From: Gamsiella multidivaricata
Taxonomy: Eukaryota; Mortierellomycota; Mortierellomycetes; Mortierellales; Mortierellaceae
Reading direction: 5' to 3'
Assembly (NCBI RefSeq): GCF_025024155.1
Contig: NW_026251730.1
Span: forward strand, 406,869 to 470,868
DNA: 64,000 nucleotides
Of this stretch, positions 50,161-61,624 are shown piece after piece. How positions within the stretch are numbered: the first letter of the stretch is position 1; each line of letters begins with the position of its first letter. The translations under genes and the position numbers were made by a program. The notes beneath the pieces were generated by a model. It had not been told where the DNA came from. It did no database searches and saw nothing but the letters and a program-made list of their open reading frames with translations.

Positions 50161-51633
50161 ATGCCATCGCCATCTACTTCTTCGCTTTCAGCCTCATCCT
50201 CAAGCGTCGAATCCAACACTCAAGTTCTTCACGCCCTCGACCTGCCTGAGATACGCCAGCAGATCGCCTCCAACCTGGAAAAAGCCGACCTGGCCCAGTG
50301 CATCCTTGTATCCCAGAAATGGTCCTCCGATTTCCTACCGCTCTACTGGCGCGAGGTCAATGTACGCCCCCACAAACTCACGCGCTGCTCTGCTGTCGCA
50401 ATCAAACGCCAGGGGCACCACATTCGCACGCTTTTTGCGGGGCGTATCGAGGACACCTCGGTCTTCAACCAGCCTTCAGTCTTACATCTGCAGCATCTCG
50501 AGGTCTCCACTTGCGGATCCAGGTACAGAGAAGACAACGGACGAGGATGTTTACATGAGATTGTGCAAAGGAATCGGGAGGTGCTAAGAACATTGTGGTG
50601 GAGGTGCCATGGCAGAGACACGCTGGAAGAACGACCGTATCGCCTGTGGGTGCCCATGTTTGAATCTTTATTGAATTTGGAGCATCTCACGCTATCGAAC
50701 TGGTCCTTATCGAGACACGATTTTGTCAAGATCCTTCAGTCATGCCCGGCACTAAAGCACCTGACATTCGAGGCCACGGAGGAGATCCTGGGGGAGGAAC
50801 AGAGGAGCAGCATTCAGGTCCACACAGCACCGTCCTTCCGGGATTACAAGCATCATGGGGTGGCCATGCTCGAATTCACTGGCAACTTCATCCCCTCATT
50901 CCTGCAGCATGTTCCTAATATTCAATCGCTCAAGCTGGCAAATCTACTCAATGGCGACTTTCAGGACACAGTGGAGCAGCTCGGGAGAGTGCATAGCTTT
51001 GCAGAGCTTAAGCATTTAATGATCTTAACCTCTTGTTCGCAAACATCGCAGTTCATGGCCTTGGTCAACACAATCACTCATCTGGCCACATTTGAAGGCA
51101 ACGTGCCTTTTCCAGTACTCGAGGACTTTTTCGAGACCATCCTACAGAGGCACGCGCAAACAATCGAATATCTCGTACTAACAAATGATGCCCTCCAGAG
51201 ACCAAGCTTTCGATTCAATATCTGGCGGTTCTTGGAATTCTGTCCTCAATTGGTCACCCTGGACATCCCATTCAATCTTCGCGACTGTGTTGCCTGGACA
51301 GTTTCCGCCGATGACTCATCTGCGTCAACATCAATAGGTCCAGGATTACAAAGGCTGATTACTAAGTTTTATGAGCCGACGAGTGAGTGGGCCTGCAAGG
51401 ATTTGCGAAGGCTTCGACTTTGGATCAAGGACATTGACCGGCTGCATCCCATGGACCAGATCACCTTTGATCTATGCGTCGATCGCCTTTTGCCACCAGA
51501 CGAAAAGCATAACAGTATAAGCAGAGCTCGAACCGTGATCGAAAGAATGATCTTGGAACGACTTTCTGGATTGAAAAGACTGGAAGAGTTACATATAGGC
51601 GTCGTTTGGTTCACTCTGCCCAAAAGACATTAG
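50161..51633 (+). CDS. F-box protein (490 aa)
   Basis: A single exon. After a Ser-rich leader (1-20), residues about 25-70 form an F-box (LDLPEIRQQIASNLEKADLA, CILVSQKWSSDFLPLYWREV). The rest has leucine-rich-repeat-like spacing (LEHLTLSNWSLSRHDFVKIL, LKHLTFEA, IQSLKLANLL). F-box proteins dock substrates to the SCF ubiquitin ligase through Skp1, with the LRR-like part as the likely substrate surface. The start ATG follows an in-frame stop-rich leader. It is convergent with the PARG gene, with 148 bp between the stops. Fungal genomes of this type have many such F-box/LRR genes and the substrate cannot be named. Confidence 0.88.
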   Translation: MPSPSTSSLSASSSSVESNTQVLHALDLPEIRQQIASNLEKADLAQCILVSQKWSSDFLPLYWREVNVRPHKLTRCSAVAIKRQGHHIRTLFAGRIEDTSVFNQPSVLHLQHLEVSTCGSRYREDNGRGCLHEIVQRNREVLRTLWWRCHGRDTLEERPYRLWVPMFESLLNLEHLTLSNWSLSRHDFVKILQSCPALKHLTFEATEEILGEEQRSSIQVHTAPSFRDYKHHGVAMLEFTGNFIPSFLQHVPNIQSLKLANLLNGDFQDTVEQLGRVHSFAELKHLMILTSCSQTSQFMALVNTITHLATFEGNVPFPVLEDFFETILQRHAQTIEYLVLTNDALQRPSFRFNIWRFLEFCPQLVTLDIPFNLRDCVAWTVSADDSSASTSIGPGLQRLITKFYEPTSEWACKDLRRLRLWIKDIDRLHPMDQITFDLCVDRLLPPDEKHNSISRARTVIERMILERLSGLKRLEELHIGVVWFTLPKRH

Positions 51634-51781
51634 GCGAACCATGACCATGCTGCAAAGGGACATACAGCACATACATGGACAATAAAAAATAAAAAATAAA
51701 AAAAAAACGTTATGCCTTTACCAACATCGACTTTTTTTTTATTGCTTTGGATATGGCATATCGAACGCAGAATCTTTTAAA

Positions 51782-54586
51782 TTACGCCTGCGGAACAAAT
51801 GCAATAGCGCTGCTCAGATACTCGAGCAAGGACTTTTCTCTGAATCCTTGGATCTCTCCAGCAGGATTTCGTCGAGGGTAATGAATGATGCTCTCCACGA
51901 TTCGCTCTATTGTAATGAACGTCGAAATCAGTGTTACATATCATACCAATAATAATACGACCGTCGATGGAAACACAAAAGCGGTAACTTACTGGGGTCC
52001 ATAGCCTTATCCAGAGACTGAACCGATTTGACAAATGTCTCGATTTCGTCCTTCAATTGGTGCATTCCAAAGGTGTAGTAGAGCATATCATCTCCTGACC
52101 GCTCGTCCTCCATGCTGAAAGAACCGCACATCGAGGCTGCAATCCACTGGAGAATAAATTTGAGGTGCAAATGGCCACCAAATGCGCCGCATCCCCAGTT
52201 TCCAGTGGCAATCGGGCGATATTTATCCACAGACGATGAGACTCTGCTAGACTCCGCGTTCTCATCTTTGCCGACCAGACCCCATTCGGACGCGTTGATG
52301 GGGGAGATACGGAATCCAACCAGGGCCTTGTTGATCTCGCGGAGGATATAGTGTCGCTCAAATTGCTCCAAGCGTGAAACCCTGGACTTGAAGGGCCGGG
52401 CGTCAATAGCACAAATTTCTGTCATCCGTCGGCCTAGCTTGTCGCTGAATAAGCGTACATTAAAGAGAATGGAAAGTATTATTATTACGTATTGCGCTTG
52501 GAGACTTTGTTCGCATGCGCTTCATTCAAGGCATAGTGCATACCGAGATGTAGGGTCCTGGTGGTCCGAGTACCACTCAAATGTTTTGGAGTATCCAATA
52601 TAGTTCGAATATCGCTCGGCCCCCTTGATGAGCACGGCCTCATTGGCCTCAAGTTGCTGAGTGAACAACCGTGAGATGATGAGTTCAGGGCAAATCATGA
52701 ATCGGATTTCTTCCTGTACCGCTCCCTATTATAAACAAAGACAACAATATGGCATTAGTTGTCTGAACTCAAGTGTGGGCCCGAGTGCAATTCTCATGCC
52801 ATGAATGGATACAGCTTTAGACTCTCCCCGCATTACATGGTCGAGGGCCCCGCCTCCAATGTTTTTGTTGGCAAAGTCGAGCTGAAGGGCTCCTTGAGGC
52901 GCTTCTTCGATCGGGATCGTGCTGTCGATGGTCACACTACTGAAGCGGAACTCCTTGCCGTTTAATCTCTCTCCTAGTGCCAAATACGCGGGCTTCTTCA
53001 GCACCTGCCTGTGATAGGTGACCGTCCCCGTGGGCACTAAGTGTTTGCCAAGAGCCAAAGCATGGAGGTGGTTAGCGAGCGGCATACATGTTTCCAGGAG
53101 CCAGGGAGTATGAAAGCATGTACGACTTACTCTCAGTGGTTACGCGGTCAAAGTAATGCAGAATGCACCTCAATTTAGCCGCCTGAGCCGTTGTGCAAGG
53201 GGTACGATTCTCTTCGCCCCAGAACATGCTGATAAAGTTTATGGACGGCATCTTGGGCACCCATTCAGGTTCTTCCTTCTCGACTGCGGCAGACGATGGT
53301 GTCGAAGGCCCTGAAACGCTATCTTTCTTCTCTTTGCCCTTGACTGTGAGCGTCTCGACGTTGGACGAGAGGTCTACGACAGAGTCCTCGAAGATCTCAA
53401 ACTGGGCAGCTGGACCTTTGGCTTTCCGTTTTATGGCAGGACGAGGCGCTGCGATATTCTTCTTACCACCTCCACGACCTCCTGTTCCGGAGCCCCCACG
53501 ACCGCCTCGACCTCCACGAGCTCCATTTCCTCCTCCGCGGTTGGATTGCTTGGGCTTGTGACGAACATTCTCCTCGTCCTCGCTCCCGTCCTCGTCCTCG
53601 TTATGGGCCGCGTGCTGCTGTTGCCCTTGACCCACATTTGTTCCAGAGTTGTCCTTCTTGAACGCTGGCTTCTTCTTCCTGCCTCTCTTGTAGGGGGTGT
53701 TTCGACAGGGGAATGTGTTGAAGAAGGCGTTGGCGAGCAGGCAAGCAATCTGCTCCTGCGATAGCGTGACGGCCGAATCATGCTGCTGCTTCAAGAATGG
53801 GATGGGCTTCTTAATCAACTCTGGCAGTCGAAGGGCGAGGGCCTGCATACGAGGCAAGATCACGTCGAAAAAATACTGCCTCTCCTCAGTGCTCAGGAAC
53901 TGGCTCTTTAGTGGCCCGCTACTAGCGGCGACGCCTTCAGTACCCTGTTCCTCCTGCTGCTGTTCGTCCTCGTGCCGCAATGACTGGCTTAGATGCTGGT
54001 CCCTTCTGTCTTTCTGATCATACTCCTCCGGATCAGAATTGTTGGAAGTATATTCATCAAAGTCGGCCTGAGCCTCCTTATCCGATAAATCCAAGACTCC
54101 ATCCGAACTGGTTCCTTGGACACGTTCATCCTCCTCGACGCTCCGGTTGTTCAAGAAGGCATCCAGGGCGTTGATATTCCATCCATTCTCCTTGCCCTTG
54201 CTCCATCGGAGCATGACCTCGGACAGCTGCTGGGAGGTGAGAATCGGCTCGCTCAGGCCCCTGACGATCTCAGGCCACATCGAGACGTCTTTGGGGTAGG
54301 TCCGGTCGGAGCAAGGAAGACGGACGTGATCCTTATCCCAGGTGCTCTGGAACTCCTCCGGGAATGAATCCTGGTCAAGGCCGGGAACCTAGAATGTCGA
54401 TATCCGAACCGATTGAAGGTGCGATCAGTCAACGACTTGGCAATGTTGCTGCTTGCGTTCCAATTTATCACATACCTTGCAGAGAACGTGGTTAGGGCCA
54501 GTCTCAAAGTAGACGTGGGCGCGTTTGACGGAGACATTGACGGCGCTATTGGAGCTGGTGTTGGTGCTGGTGTTAGTGCTGGTCAT
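51782..54586 (-). CDS. PARG: Poly(ADP-ribose) glycohydrolase (PARG)
   Basis: Six exons: 54586-54476, 54388-53131, 53036-52837, 52725-52544, 52444-51993 and 51906-51782, totalling 2328 nt (775 residues). PARG hallmarks: WDKDHVRLPC near 55; ACLLANAFFNTFPCRN near 245; INFISMFWGEE and LRCILHYFDRV near 395-435; the catalytic signature GGG...QEE, formed only after splicing (GGGALDH joined to GAVQEEIRF, residues 517-532); and IATGNWGCGAFGG near 660. The enzyme cleaves poly(ADP-ribose) to ADP-ribose, reversing PARP signalling at DNA damage and chromatin. Inserts specific to this protein are an acidic/Gln-rich segment and a RGGRGG-rich basic segment (about 280-330) upstream of the macrodomain-like core. 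An in-frame ATG at 54655 is an alternative start. Many yeasts lack this pathway, so a companion PARP is expected elsewhere in the genome. Confidence 0.93.
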
Positions 54587-55358
54587 GGTGTCCTGCGGTT
54601 CGGCTGTTGGTGTGATTTTTAAATTGCAGTGCTTTTTGAGATAGCAAAGTTCCATAAAGGCTTTAAAGCGCGTCTGGTTTTATATGTAAAAGTCAATGTC
54701 CTAACAAGGATGCAAGAATGCAATCGCAAAGGGCGAGATCAGAAATGGAGAGAAGCTGGTGGAAGGGCAGCAAGTTGGAAAGTTGGACACAGAAAGAAGG
54801 TCCATTCAACTCTTCTCTTGCGATGGTACTACTATGGGAGTAGCTCCATCGGGGCTCGCGCCCCAAACACTGCGGCGCGCATGCATAGCCACTTCCAAAA
54901 ACGGTAAGTTGCCACTAATTATCTTCTGCGAGTGGTATAGGATGTTTCAGGCCTCAGAAACATAGTAAACTAGGGCCCTTGAACCAGCGCTGCATCGTTT
55001 GGTGTGTGCACCTCGATAACTAGGCTGAACCACCGCACCGACTGATCCGGTCGAGCTCTCGCTCGCGGATCGAACAACTCCAACGACGAGTCAATGCCGA
55101 TGTAATAGAAGATTGATGATAAACATGCAATAGAGGGTGTCGCGCAGTAAGCCGGGGCCTCCGTGTAAAAAATAAAGATGCCTCGTTTAGGGAATTCGAT
55201 CTTTATGGATCGCATGGAGCGGATGGGTTTGTTGAATGTGCAGATCAGAAAACTTGCGCCCTGTTTGACCTGGCTCTCGGAACCCTTTTTTTTTTTGCAT
55301 TTTGTACATCAAATAAAAATTTTCCTCGCACCCCTCTTCTCTGCCATGTTCATTGAGT
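54587..55358. other. Divergent promoter region between PARG and the F-box/ankyrin gene
   Basis: 772 bp between two start codons. A poly-T run lies near 55287-55296. No gene was seen. Confidence 0.5.
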
Positions 55359-56255
55359 ATGCTTCATTCCACTGCTTCTTTAACGACCCTTCCTTCCGAA
55401 ATCCTCAGTCTCATCTTCACACTCTCCTCGAATCCCTCACTCGTTCTCACCTGTCGAGATCTCTACCAAACCCTCTCTCCTCTCTCAAGGTCAATCGCGA
55501 CCAGGATCGACTTTCTGCTCATTCGGTACAGGAATAACTATGTCAAGGCCGTCGTCAAGGGACTTCGCTGGGTGTTTTTCGACCTTGAGCTGTTGAATGC
55601 GCTGGATCGTGTCTATCGAAGGGATATTGCACAGAAACAGGGAAGCGCACGGGAAGAGAGGCGTCCAAAGGTCCTGTCGTCGTCAGAGCTCTCTTTGAAC
55701 CCATCACGTATCGCTCCCGTCACATCGACCTCTGGATCGACAGAACCGCCGCGCAAAAAGAGAAAAAAATACCAGGTTCTGCCGCCATCCTCTACTCCTT
55801 CACAATCAAACGACAACAAAGATGTAGATTTCTCCGTCGACGACGTCAATACAGGCAGACTCCAGGAGGAGGCTGTTATTCCAATCCCCAAAGACTTTCC
55901 AATGCCCCGATGGCTCTTTAAATCAGGCGAGAATATACCACTGGTTCGCGCTCTCCTTGCACGAGGAGCATCACCATACCAACCATCACATTATCCGCTG
56001 GTACGGGCATCTCAGCGTGGCGATGTCGAGATGGTGAAGATGCTCCTTGCAGCTGGTGCTCCACCCGAGATGAAAGCGTTGCGATGGGCCTGTGTCGAGG
56101 AGCAGAATGAGGTGCTGGATGTATTCCTGGAGCGTGGCATCAAGCCCGATGGCCAATGTTTGAGCTGGTGCGTAGAAAAGGGCAAGACCAGGATGATCGA
56201 TCGGCTGCTGAAGCTGGGCGTTGTACCTGATCTGAAGACGGTACTTGGGTTCTGA
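55359..56255 (+). CDS. F-box-like and ankyrin-repeat protein
   Basis: A single exon of 298 codons from the first ATG (55359). Residues about 8-50 look like an F-box (TTLPSEILSLIFTLSSNPSL, CRDLYQTLSPLSRSIATR). The middle (100-165) is Ser/Pro-rich with a basic PPRKKRKK cluster that could be a nuclear signal. The C-terminal 110 residues are ankyrin-type helices: NIPLVRALLARGASPY, VEMVKMLLAAGAPPE, NEVLDVFLERGIKPD and RMIDRLLKLGVVPD. This is probably an SCF adaptor with ankyrin substrate binding, by analogy. Partner unknown. Confidence 0.82.
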   Translation: MLHSTASLTTLPSEILSLIFTLSSNPSLVLTCRDLYQTLSPLSRSIATRIDFLLIRYRNNYVKAVVKGLRWVFFDLELLNALDRVYRRDIAQKQGSAREERRPKVLSSSELSLNPSRIAPVTSTSGSTEPPRKKRKKYQVLPPSSTPSQSNDNKDVDFSVDDVNTGRLQEEAVIPIPKDFPMPRWLFKSGENIPLVRALLARGASPYQPSHYPLVRASQRGDVEMVKMLLAAGAPPEMKALRWACVEEQNEVLDVFLERGIKPDGQCLSWCVEKGKTRMIDRLLKLGVVPDLKTVLGF

Positions 56256-56573
56256 AGAGGCATTGTGCTGCAGTAGACAGTTCATTAGAATGTATTATAT
56301 TCATGTACACCATCTTTATTACCCATGTGTGTGCTGTTACATCTGTTATTCGATATTACAAGTTGCGGAGGAAATTATTTTTGTTGGATTGAACCCCTGC
56401 GCATCGCACGACAGCCGGATGGTTATGAGGCCATTGCATGCGGATATCAACATGAACTTGACGATCCGCTTTGCTGGAGTGCACTTAGGGCCGCAGTAGT
56501 TCATAAAGATACTCACGAAGTCAGAAGTCAGAGTGTATAAATGCCCTTGTCAAACAATTCAACTGCCATCCTG
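56256..56573. other. Short convergent intergenic region
   Basis: 318 bp between the stops of two convergent genes. Nothing was recognised. Confidence 0.5.
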
Positions 56574-57814
56574 CTATGGTTCTTCGTAGTATCTGGAGTC
56601 TTTCGACATGCCTAGAAAATCCTTCATCCTCTTACTGACTCGCTTTAGTATCCTATTATCCGAATACATAAAAATCGGTTTAATGAGTGAAAAAGTACTC
56701 TTTGTAGTAATGAGTGAATTCAATGCGCGCAAACGAACGTACCGATCATCAATGCCACTAATACTGGCTGCTGCCATAACAGTGTCCCAGCCACGTTCAT
56801 TGCTCGCCTCGGAGGCCACGGGCTTGGGATAACCTATCTGAGCGTAATCCGGGGCTTCTCCCATTGCTCCCTGTCGAACCACATAGGGCAGTCGGTCTAG
56901 GGTCCTTCGTAAACTATCCTCTGCTGAAAAGACTACTGCTCTTTCCTGAATGGAGTTCAGTCCGTCCACTCGAATTGCCCCTGCTTGCGTCCTTGCCTCC
57001 TTATGCATCCTTCTTGCAAACGCAGTAACCTCATCCCGCAGAGCACCATGGACTCGCTGCAAACGCTCGTTGGCCATTCGCTCGTTAGAATGTCGCCGTC
57101 GTTTGCGTTGTTGCTTGGCCAATTTTCTCTGTTTCAGCTCCTCCTCTCGGAGTGGCGCCTCGATGTCACTGCCCACGCTGTCGGTACTGCTGTCAGTGTT
57201 GCTGTAGTCTTTCGCTGTTTTGGGTACTCCACTCAAGTCATCTACAAAATTTAGGCCCTGCCTCTCGAAATTGTCGCCGGCAAAAACATCGTCCGAGGAT
57301 GGTGGCGGGATCCTATTGCGATACAAAGAGAATTTAACACGAAGGCAAAATACAAAAAAGCTTCATATCCTGTTTTTCGAGCTGGACTCGCTTACGATGG
57401 AAGCAGTTCTTCGCGAACAGGCCAACGGTAAGTCTCTTCCTGAATCAGCCCATCTAGGGCAAGAAATGCAATCTCTCTGGCATCGGGTTCAGGTTCTCTA
57501 ACCATGATATCCGCTGCATGATAAAACCACAAGTCACTCGCGCGCTTCGATGATCCAGGCTCTTCTATTTGAAGCTCCCCGGGTCGATTCCCTCCGACTC
57601 GAGGTCTCCAGGGTCGATTCTTGATTCGAGGCTTCCGGGGTCGATCCTTGATTCGAGGCTTCCGGGGTCGTTGCTTTTTAACTGGAGGCTTGCCCTCTAC
57701 CAAATCCTCCTCCACTTCCACGGTTGCTGTCTCTGCCTCGTTGCCGCTATGTTCTGATGTGGGCGGAACATAGTTATCGCTGTCAGAAGCACTTCCGGTA
57801 TGTGACGGAGGCAT
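56574..57814 (-). CDS. Unrecognised basic protein (385 aa) with 9-residue repeats
   Basis: Two exons: 57814-57396 and 57312-56574, joined through GTAAGC/ATAG, totalling 1158 nt. The N-terminus (1-45) is acidic and Ser-rich. Residues 45-78 are tandem units such as PRKPRIKDR and PRKPRIKNR. A conserved-looking segment follows (SDLWFYHAADIMVREP, IAFLALDGLIQEETYRW). Exon 2 has a strongly basic helix (KQRKLAKQQRKRRRHSNERM) and a helical C-terminal region ending in RMKDFLGMSKDSRYYEEP. The composition suggests a nuclear, nucleic-acid-associated protein, but I do not recognise the family. Confidence 0.75.
57581..57664 (-). repeat. 27-bp tandem repeat in coding sequence
   Basis: Two near-identical 27-bp units (57611-57637 and 57638-57664) and a diverged 30-bp unit (57581-57610) encode Pro/Arg/Lys nonapeptides. 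The unit length preserves the frame. Confidence 0.85.
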
Positions 57815-58858
57815 GGTTATTGCACCTGTGCCAGTTGTGTTAGGTTAGGTAAGAGCGAGGCCGACCAAGAGACAGCAAGCGAAGAATCAATGTGTCGAAT
57901 TGACGTTGGAATGGGACAATGATGCCAGGCAGGATCGATCGATGCTCTGAAAGGATTGAGAAACGGATGGTGTTTGGCGAGAGAGAAGCAGAAAAGAGAC
58001 TCGAGCGATTAGTGATCTTGACAAAGCTAAATAAAATGCGTTCAAAGTTGATGATCCGTGCGCGCAGATGTCCTGAACACAAACGCCCTCTCAGCCTGAG
58101 CTGATGCCAGTTGAGCAAACAAGCGGAAAAAAACTCTCTCTTTGTTCTTTATTCTTTATAATTTGTTTCGGTTGTCGGTAGGGCTAGTTGAACCATAGTT
58201 TATTCATTGACAACTCGAGAGCAGAAAGGACACAGAAAGATCTCCCTATCATACCCGATGTCATTAAGCGCGTGGAGTCAATGGCGGTTCCTATTGGCAA
58301 CGGTTAATATTATAGAGCAGAAAGTTCAAAGTTGTGTCTAGCAGCCTCTCGCTGGCTAACTATTCGGCGCATCCCAAGATAATACTCGATTCAATACCGG
58401 AAAGAACGAAGATCACCACAATTCTTTTGTCAAGGGTGCTTATTGATGAAGGAAGCGTTCTAAGGGATTGCCGGGCGCTATGTATCCACAGCAACTGATA
58501 GCCTCCATTGAGTCGTTGCTCCAGTCCCTGAAGCCGGCAAGCCTCGCAGTGGAACTGCTTTGAGCCTGAATGACCTGCTATGGCTACGTGCCAAGGTTGG
58601 CGGACGGGGGTATGCTGGAGAAGGAGTGACTGATCTATGCAAGGATTGCAAAGACCCCATATTAGTGCGTCACGAGATGTTTCGCCAAGGCCCTGAGAGG
58701 CCTCTTTCCCTCAAGAGTCAAAACTCCTTTTGCCCTCTCTATGCGTCCTCTTCTCATTCCATTGTCAATCCCTCTGTTCCGTCTCTCTCACTCTCTTTCT
58801 GTAAACACTACTGTATAAACCCCTACCACAGTCCACTCACCACCATCCAAAAGCCGAA
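57815..58858. other. Divergent intergenic region, 1 kb
   Basis: It separates two start codons. A pyrimidine-rich stretch (58730-58850) precedes the TB2/DP1/HVA22 gene, as is usual for fungal promoters. No gene was recognised. Confidence 0.5.
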
Positions 58859-60437
58859 ATGCTTCTGTACTTGTTGTCGGGAATCGTCAGGTAATGAACA
58901 ATGACGTTTTCGCGCGGTACTCATGGCACCGCGTAATGGCATGGCATGGCGTCTTTGTGCTCATGCCTTGTCAACATTTCCTTTCACCTTGTATCAATAT
59001 AGCACGATCGCCGGCTCAGTTGTAAGGACCCCAGAAGCTCTCGATGGTTCTGTGGGACAATACAATACCTTGATACCGAGTGCGACCATGAATATGTCCG
59101 TAACCAGACATTTGATAACTCTATTACCATAGTACCCAGCCTACGCGTCGTACAAGGCCATCAACTCCCGAAACAATACTCGCTTGACTGCTTGGCTCAT
59201 GTACTGGACTGTCATGGGTATCTTCACGCTGGTCGAGTTTGTCCTTGACACGCTCATATTCTGGTAAGGACAGGAAACGAACGACACCACCTAATGGCCG
59301 CTGTTCGATGCGATCAACTGGTGGTCATGGAGCTGACTGAGTGTGTCTATGTCAATTTGCTTAGGTTTCCGTTTTATTATGAGATCAAGTTGCTCTTTGT
59401 GCTCTGGATGATCTTACCACAGACACAGGTACCAATTCGCACAGGTCCAAAAGGTGGCCATATTTATGACGTATGGTTGTTTTAATGAAGAGCCATGTTG
59501 CCTCCATCTTCATCTCAATTATTTCCAGGGTTCTATCTATCTTTACCAAGCAGTCGTGGACCCGTACCTGTCTCAGCACGAGAATGACATCGACAAGGCT
59601 CTCCAGGATATGAAAAAGAAGGCAATGGCCATGGGCATGCGTTATGTCAAACAGGCCATCCAAATGATCCAAAACCTGGTACTGGACTTTTACAAAAAGG
59701 TACCCATGGTTACCGGCCAGAAGTGCCTGTTTAAAGGAAGAACCACGCTGAGGGATTACAATCTGATTAGCGCATATGTTCTGTTCGAAACCAATCAATA
59801 GTCGCAAGCTCAGGCTGGCGCATCCCTATTCTCAAACAGGGACACGTCCTCGATCACCGATCGTTCCGCCGCCAGTAGCAGCCTTCACGGTAGCGAGCCG
59901 TATCCAGAGTCGTCAACTCCAGAGGAGACTATTGGCCATGTTCCATCTCACGCTTCTGTTCAAGGATACCTCTCTTGGGCCTACCACGCCCTGTCACCGA
60001 AGTTGGCTGCTGTGGCCACCATGGCTTCCGAGACAGCAGGCCGTCAGATCCCGTCCCGTCCACTTCCAGTACCGCCTGTGAACCTGTACGAGGCCAAGAC
60101 TCCGTCTGCAGGCTCTACCTCCTCGAGGGAATCTTCCACAACTGGGCACAGCGACAACGTTTTCGGAATCAGCTCTGCTGCCTCGATCTCTGCAGCTGAC
60201 AAGGCAGAGTTGGAGCGACTATCATCCCGACTGAATAGAGCTGCAGAATCCACCGGTATTGCTGAGCGTCCTGGTGTATTGCGTAATCGGAAAATCTCGT
60301 TGTATGAGGACGAGATCGTCGAAGAGAGACCATCGTCCGTGAGCCATTCGGCGCATGGCTCGGAGAGCAGTTGGAGTAGCTATGCTGGACTGAATGGTCC
60401 TGCTCCTTCGTACACTTCTCCCTCTCGCGAATATTAA
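58859..60437 (+). CDS. TB2/DP1/HVA22 (REEP/Yop1-like) ER-shaping protein
   Basis: Six exons: 58859-58890, 59003-59021, 59133-59263, 59365-59428, 59529-59699 and 59802-60437, totalling 1053 nt (350 residues). The 19-nt second exon is required to give the family N-terminus: MLLYLLSGIV, then STIAGSV, then YPAYASYKAI. Two membrane hairpins follow (LTAWLMYWTVMGIFTLVEFV; FWFPFYYEIKLLFVLWMILP), then the conserved GSIYLYQAVVDPYLSQHE and an amphipathic helix region (about 100-140). The C-terminal 210 residues are Ser-rich and disordered. The family shapes tubular ER membrane. The long tail makes it more like the REEP1-4 class than the short yeast Yop1. The fourth exon could be missed by simple gene finders, and the microexon certainly could. 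Confidence 0.9.
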
Positions 60438-60558
60438 ACAAAAATGAATAAACCATGATTACTTGACCATTGAACTGCTTTGAACCGGCGTTCCTGTTTA
60501 TTGTATAATACAATTACTACTTTGTCATTCCTTCGTTTTTAAGATGCCCTCATTGTTC

Positions 60559-61280
60559 TTAATGCTTGACGTAGTATCCATACTGCGACACCATCCAGAT
60601 CAGGGAGGAAGCTAGAAGGACAATCCAAAGATAGAGTATTTGTTAGCAAGCGCTATCAAACTGGAAAGCTATTATCCAGAATGGAATAAATGGATATCTA
60701 TACGTACTAGCAACGACGCAGGGAGCCAGGAAGGGTCCCGTCACCTTGGCAGTACGGAAAACAAAGAACTCGGACATGAAATGGAGCCAGGCAATGCCAA
60801 AGGTACAGAGCGTGATGTTATACATCCTAATGATATTCAAGGAAATAAGGCTGAGATTACAAAACTGCATTATCAGAGATGGGTACGTAACCAAGGCCTG
60901 TAATGCGATATGAACATACGGTGCAAGGTGCAGATTGTAGGCACCATAGAGACGGATGACGGAGCTAAGGAGGGTCCAGACGCCAAAGGTGCGGCCCGAG
61001 AGACCAGTAACTATAAGTTTCCCATAAGGAGCGATAGTTCATTAGCATTCCAAAGTCGCGTTTAAAGACCTCAGTCACTTCAATTCGAAGTCCCACGAAA
61101 ATGCAACGGCCCTGTGAGCGAGGTGTTACCTTCGTGGGGTTTATTGGCATAGATGCGACGGTTGGCCGACAAGGTAACAAAGGACTGGAAGGTGTTCAGG
61201 AACGAGGTGACACCAACGATCCAGAGCCACTTAGACAAGAGTCCTGCAGGTAGGGAAGACCAGCCGATGAGATTGAGCAT
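60559..61280 (-). CDS. ERG28: Ergosterol biosynthesis protein Erg28
   Basis: Four exons: 61280-61130, 61010-60920, 60826-60708 and 60611-60559, totalling 414 nt (137 residues, the usual length). Four hydrophobic segments are visible: LLSKWLWIVGVTSFLNTF, RTFGVWTLLSSVIRLYGAY, LCTFGIAWLHFMSEFFVF and VVATSSLIWMVSQYGYY. The motif TGLSGRTFGVWTLLS is typical of the family. Erg28 is an ER membrane scaffold that tethers the C-4 demethylation enzymes (Erg25, Erg26, Erg27) and Erg6 in sterol synthesis. Its stop lies 121 bp from the convergent stop of the TB2/DP1 gene. Confidence 0.94.
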
Positions 61281-61624
61281 TGCGTAGGTAGCAGAGTACG
61301 GATGAAGGTAAATGAGGATGAAAGAGGGAGCGCGGGATGAGGGAGCCTGTTTTAACGCGGAGGAAAACCTCCAACGGCAAAAAGTGGGCCCTGATCTGTG
61401 TTACCCCGTAAGCTACTCAGGTACAAGATCATACGATTGACTTCGCCGGTTAAAAGAAAAAAAAATCGATGAACCGTGAAGAAAAGTAAGCGCAGTTGTG
61501 CTCAGACTGGTTGTGAACGTCGCTAGTAATCAAACCGCGTCTGAAGAAAGCCAGTGGTTTATCTTCTGCATTTTATTATTATTATTATTATTATTACTGG
61601 CGTTGTACACTGCCCGCTTACTGT
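61281..61624. other. Intergenic with TTA microsatellite
   Basis: It lies between the ERG28 start and the SSL1 stop. A (TTA)n repeat occupies 61572-61596, close to the SSL1 3' end. No gene was seen. Confidence 0.6.

Noticed and set aside
56384..56440. tRNA-Met-like string (CATAAC and GGTTCAATCC) on the minus strand near 56390
   Set aside because: The T-stem does not pair and no acceptor or D stem can be formed.
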